Assembly (NCBI GenBank): GCA_031278315.1
Contig: JAITKS010000449.1
Location: 1 to 14,051, forward strand
Source of the DNA: Planctomycetaceae bacterium
GTDB lineage: Bacteria; Planctomycetota; Planctomycetia; Pirellulales; Thermoguttaceae
Direction: 5' to 3'
Length of the DNA stretch: 14,051 nt
Below the pieces are notes generated by a model. That model had not been told where the DNA came from and ran no database searches. It saw nothing but the letters and a program-made list of their open reading frames with translations. A program made the position numbers and the translations under genes. Below are positions 13,870-14,051 of the stretch, piece by piece. The stretch's first letter is position 1; each line of letters starts with the position of its first letter.

Positions 13870-14051
13870 GTAATATATACTTTTCACACTTTAAATTTCG
13901 GTATTCGTTTTAAACTTAAATTGCACTTGCAGGGCGAATATATAGACAATTTTTTGACTCAAAAACAAGTTGTAGTTATTAAAAAATATTGCAACGTTTA
14001 TTGACAATATTTTCAATTAAAAAAATAAAAAACGAATGTAATATATCAGTG
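13870..14051 (+). repeat. Dispersed repeat family B, copy 3 (runs to window end)
   Basis: It matches 10675-10859 nearly base for base from GTAATATATACTTTTCACAC to GTAATATATCAGTG, where the window ends. Differences cluster in the TTGCAC...GCAGGGCGAA segment and one A/C near the end. It is in direct orientation relative to copy 2 and inverted relative to copy 1. Confidence 0.93.

Noticed and set aside
1..14051. Composite transposon bounded by inverted B repeats
   Set aside because: No transposase lies between the copies, and a third B copy lies inside. The window ends are cut inside the repeats, so the bracket may be accidental.

Overview
This AT-rich 14 kb window carries six credible protein genes separated by unusually long, repeat-filled intergenic DNA. 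The gene content suggests a diderm bacterium, most likely a Planctomycetota member related to Pirellulales. It has an LptD-like outer-membrane assembly protein with a very long N-terminal part, a TolC-type outer-membrane protein, a membrane-anchored ApbE and a peptidase-C26-like protein. It also has a tryptophan-rich protein with a 'YSDEAW..RVGGV..HVGRLRRV' core that I associate with planctomycetes. Most genes lack a Shine-Dalgarno sequence, and the C26 gene is the clear exception. The taxonomic call is inference from family memory, not from a search.

Layout. At 1-125 the window opens inside an inverted copy of a ~185 bp dispersed repeat (family B). At 217-1737 (+) is a TolC-family outer-membrane factor whose stop codon lies in the first unit of a heptamer array. 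At 1957-3210 (-) is ApbE, an FAD:protein FMN transferase with an Asn-rich pentapeptide insert. A strong minus-strand terminator (3355-3387) ends the transcript of the next gene, 3432-4217 (-), a class-I-glutamine-amidotransferase/C26 protein whose nucleophile cysteine is replaced by glycine. From 4250 to 6548 I see no gene in 2.3 kb, only repeats, hairpins and a small GC-rich island. At 6549-10319 (+) is the large LptD-like protein. From 10320 to 11142 lies a mosaic of at least four repeat families. At 11143-12090 (-) is the Trp-rich conserved hypothetical, and at 12419-13198 (-) a single-pass membrane protein with a disordered Asn/Pro/Gln-rich tail. From 13289 to the end there is non-coding DNA ending in a direct copy of repeat B.

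Functionally, the recognised genes point to the cell envelope: efflux or export (TolC), extracytoplasmic flavinylation (ApbE) and outer-membrane glycolipid assembly (LptD). They are not arranged as one operon; each looks separately transcribed. The notable part of the window is its repeat landscape. Family B is a ~185 bp element (three copies plus one internally deleted). Family C is a ~80 bp double-hairpin element with terminal inverted repeats and a central TTTTTTGTACAAAAAA palindrome. Family D is a ~75 bp element (four copies) ending in a terminator-like hairpin. There are also 'CTCTGTG'-type (A) and 'TTCGCATGCGG'-type (E) repeats and several short tandem arrays. I found no CRISPR array, transposase, tRNA or rRNA.
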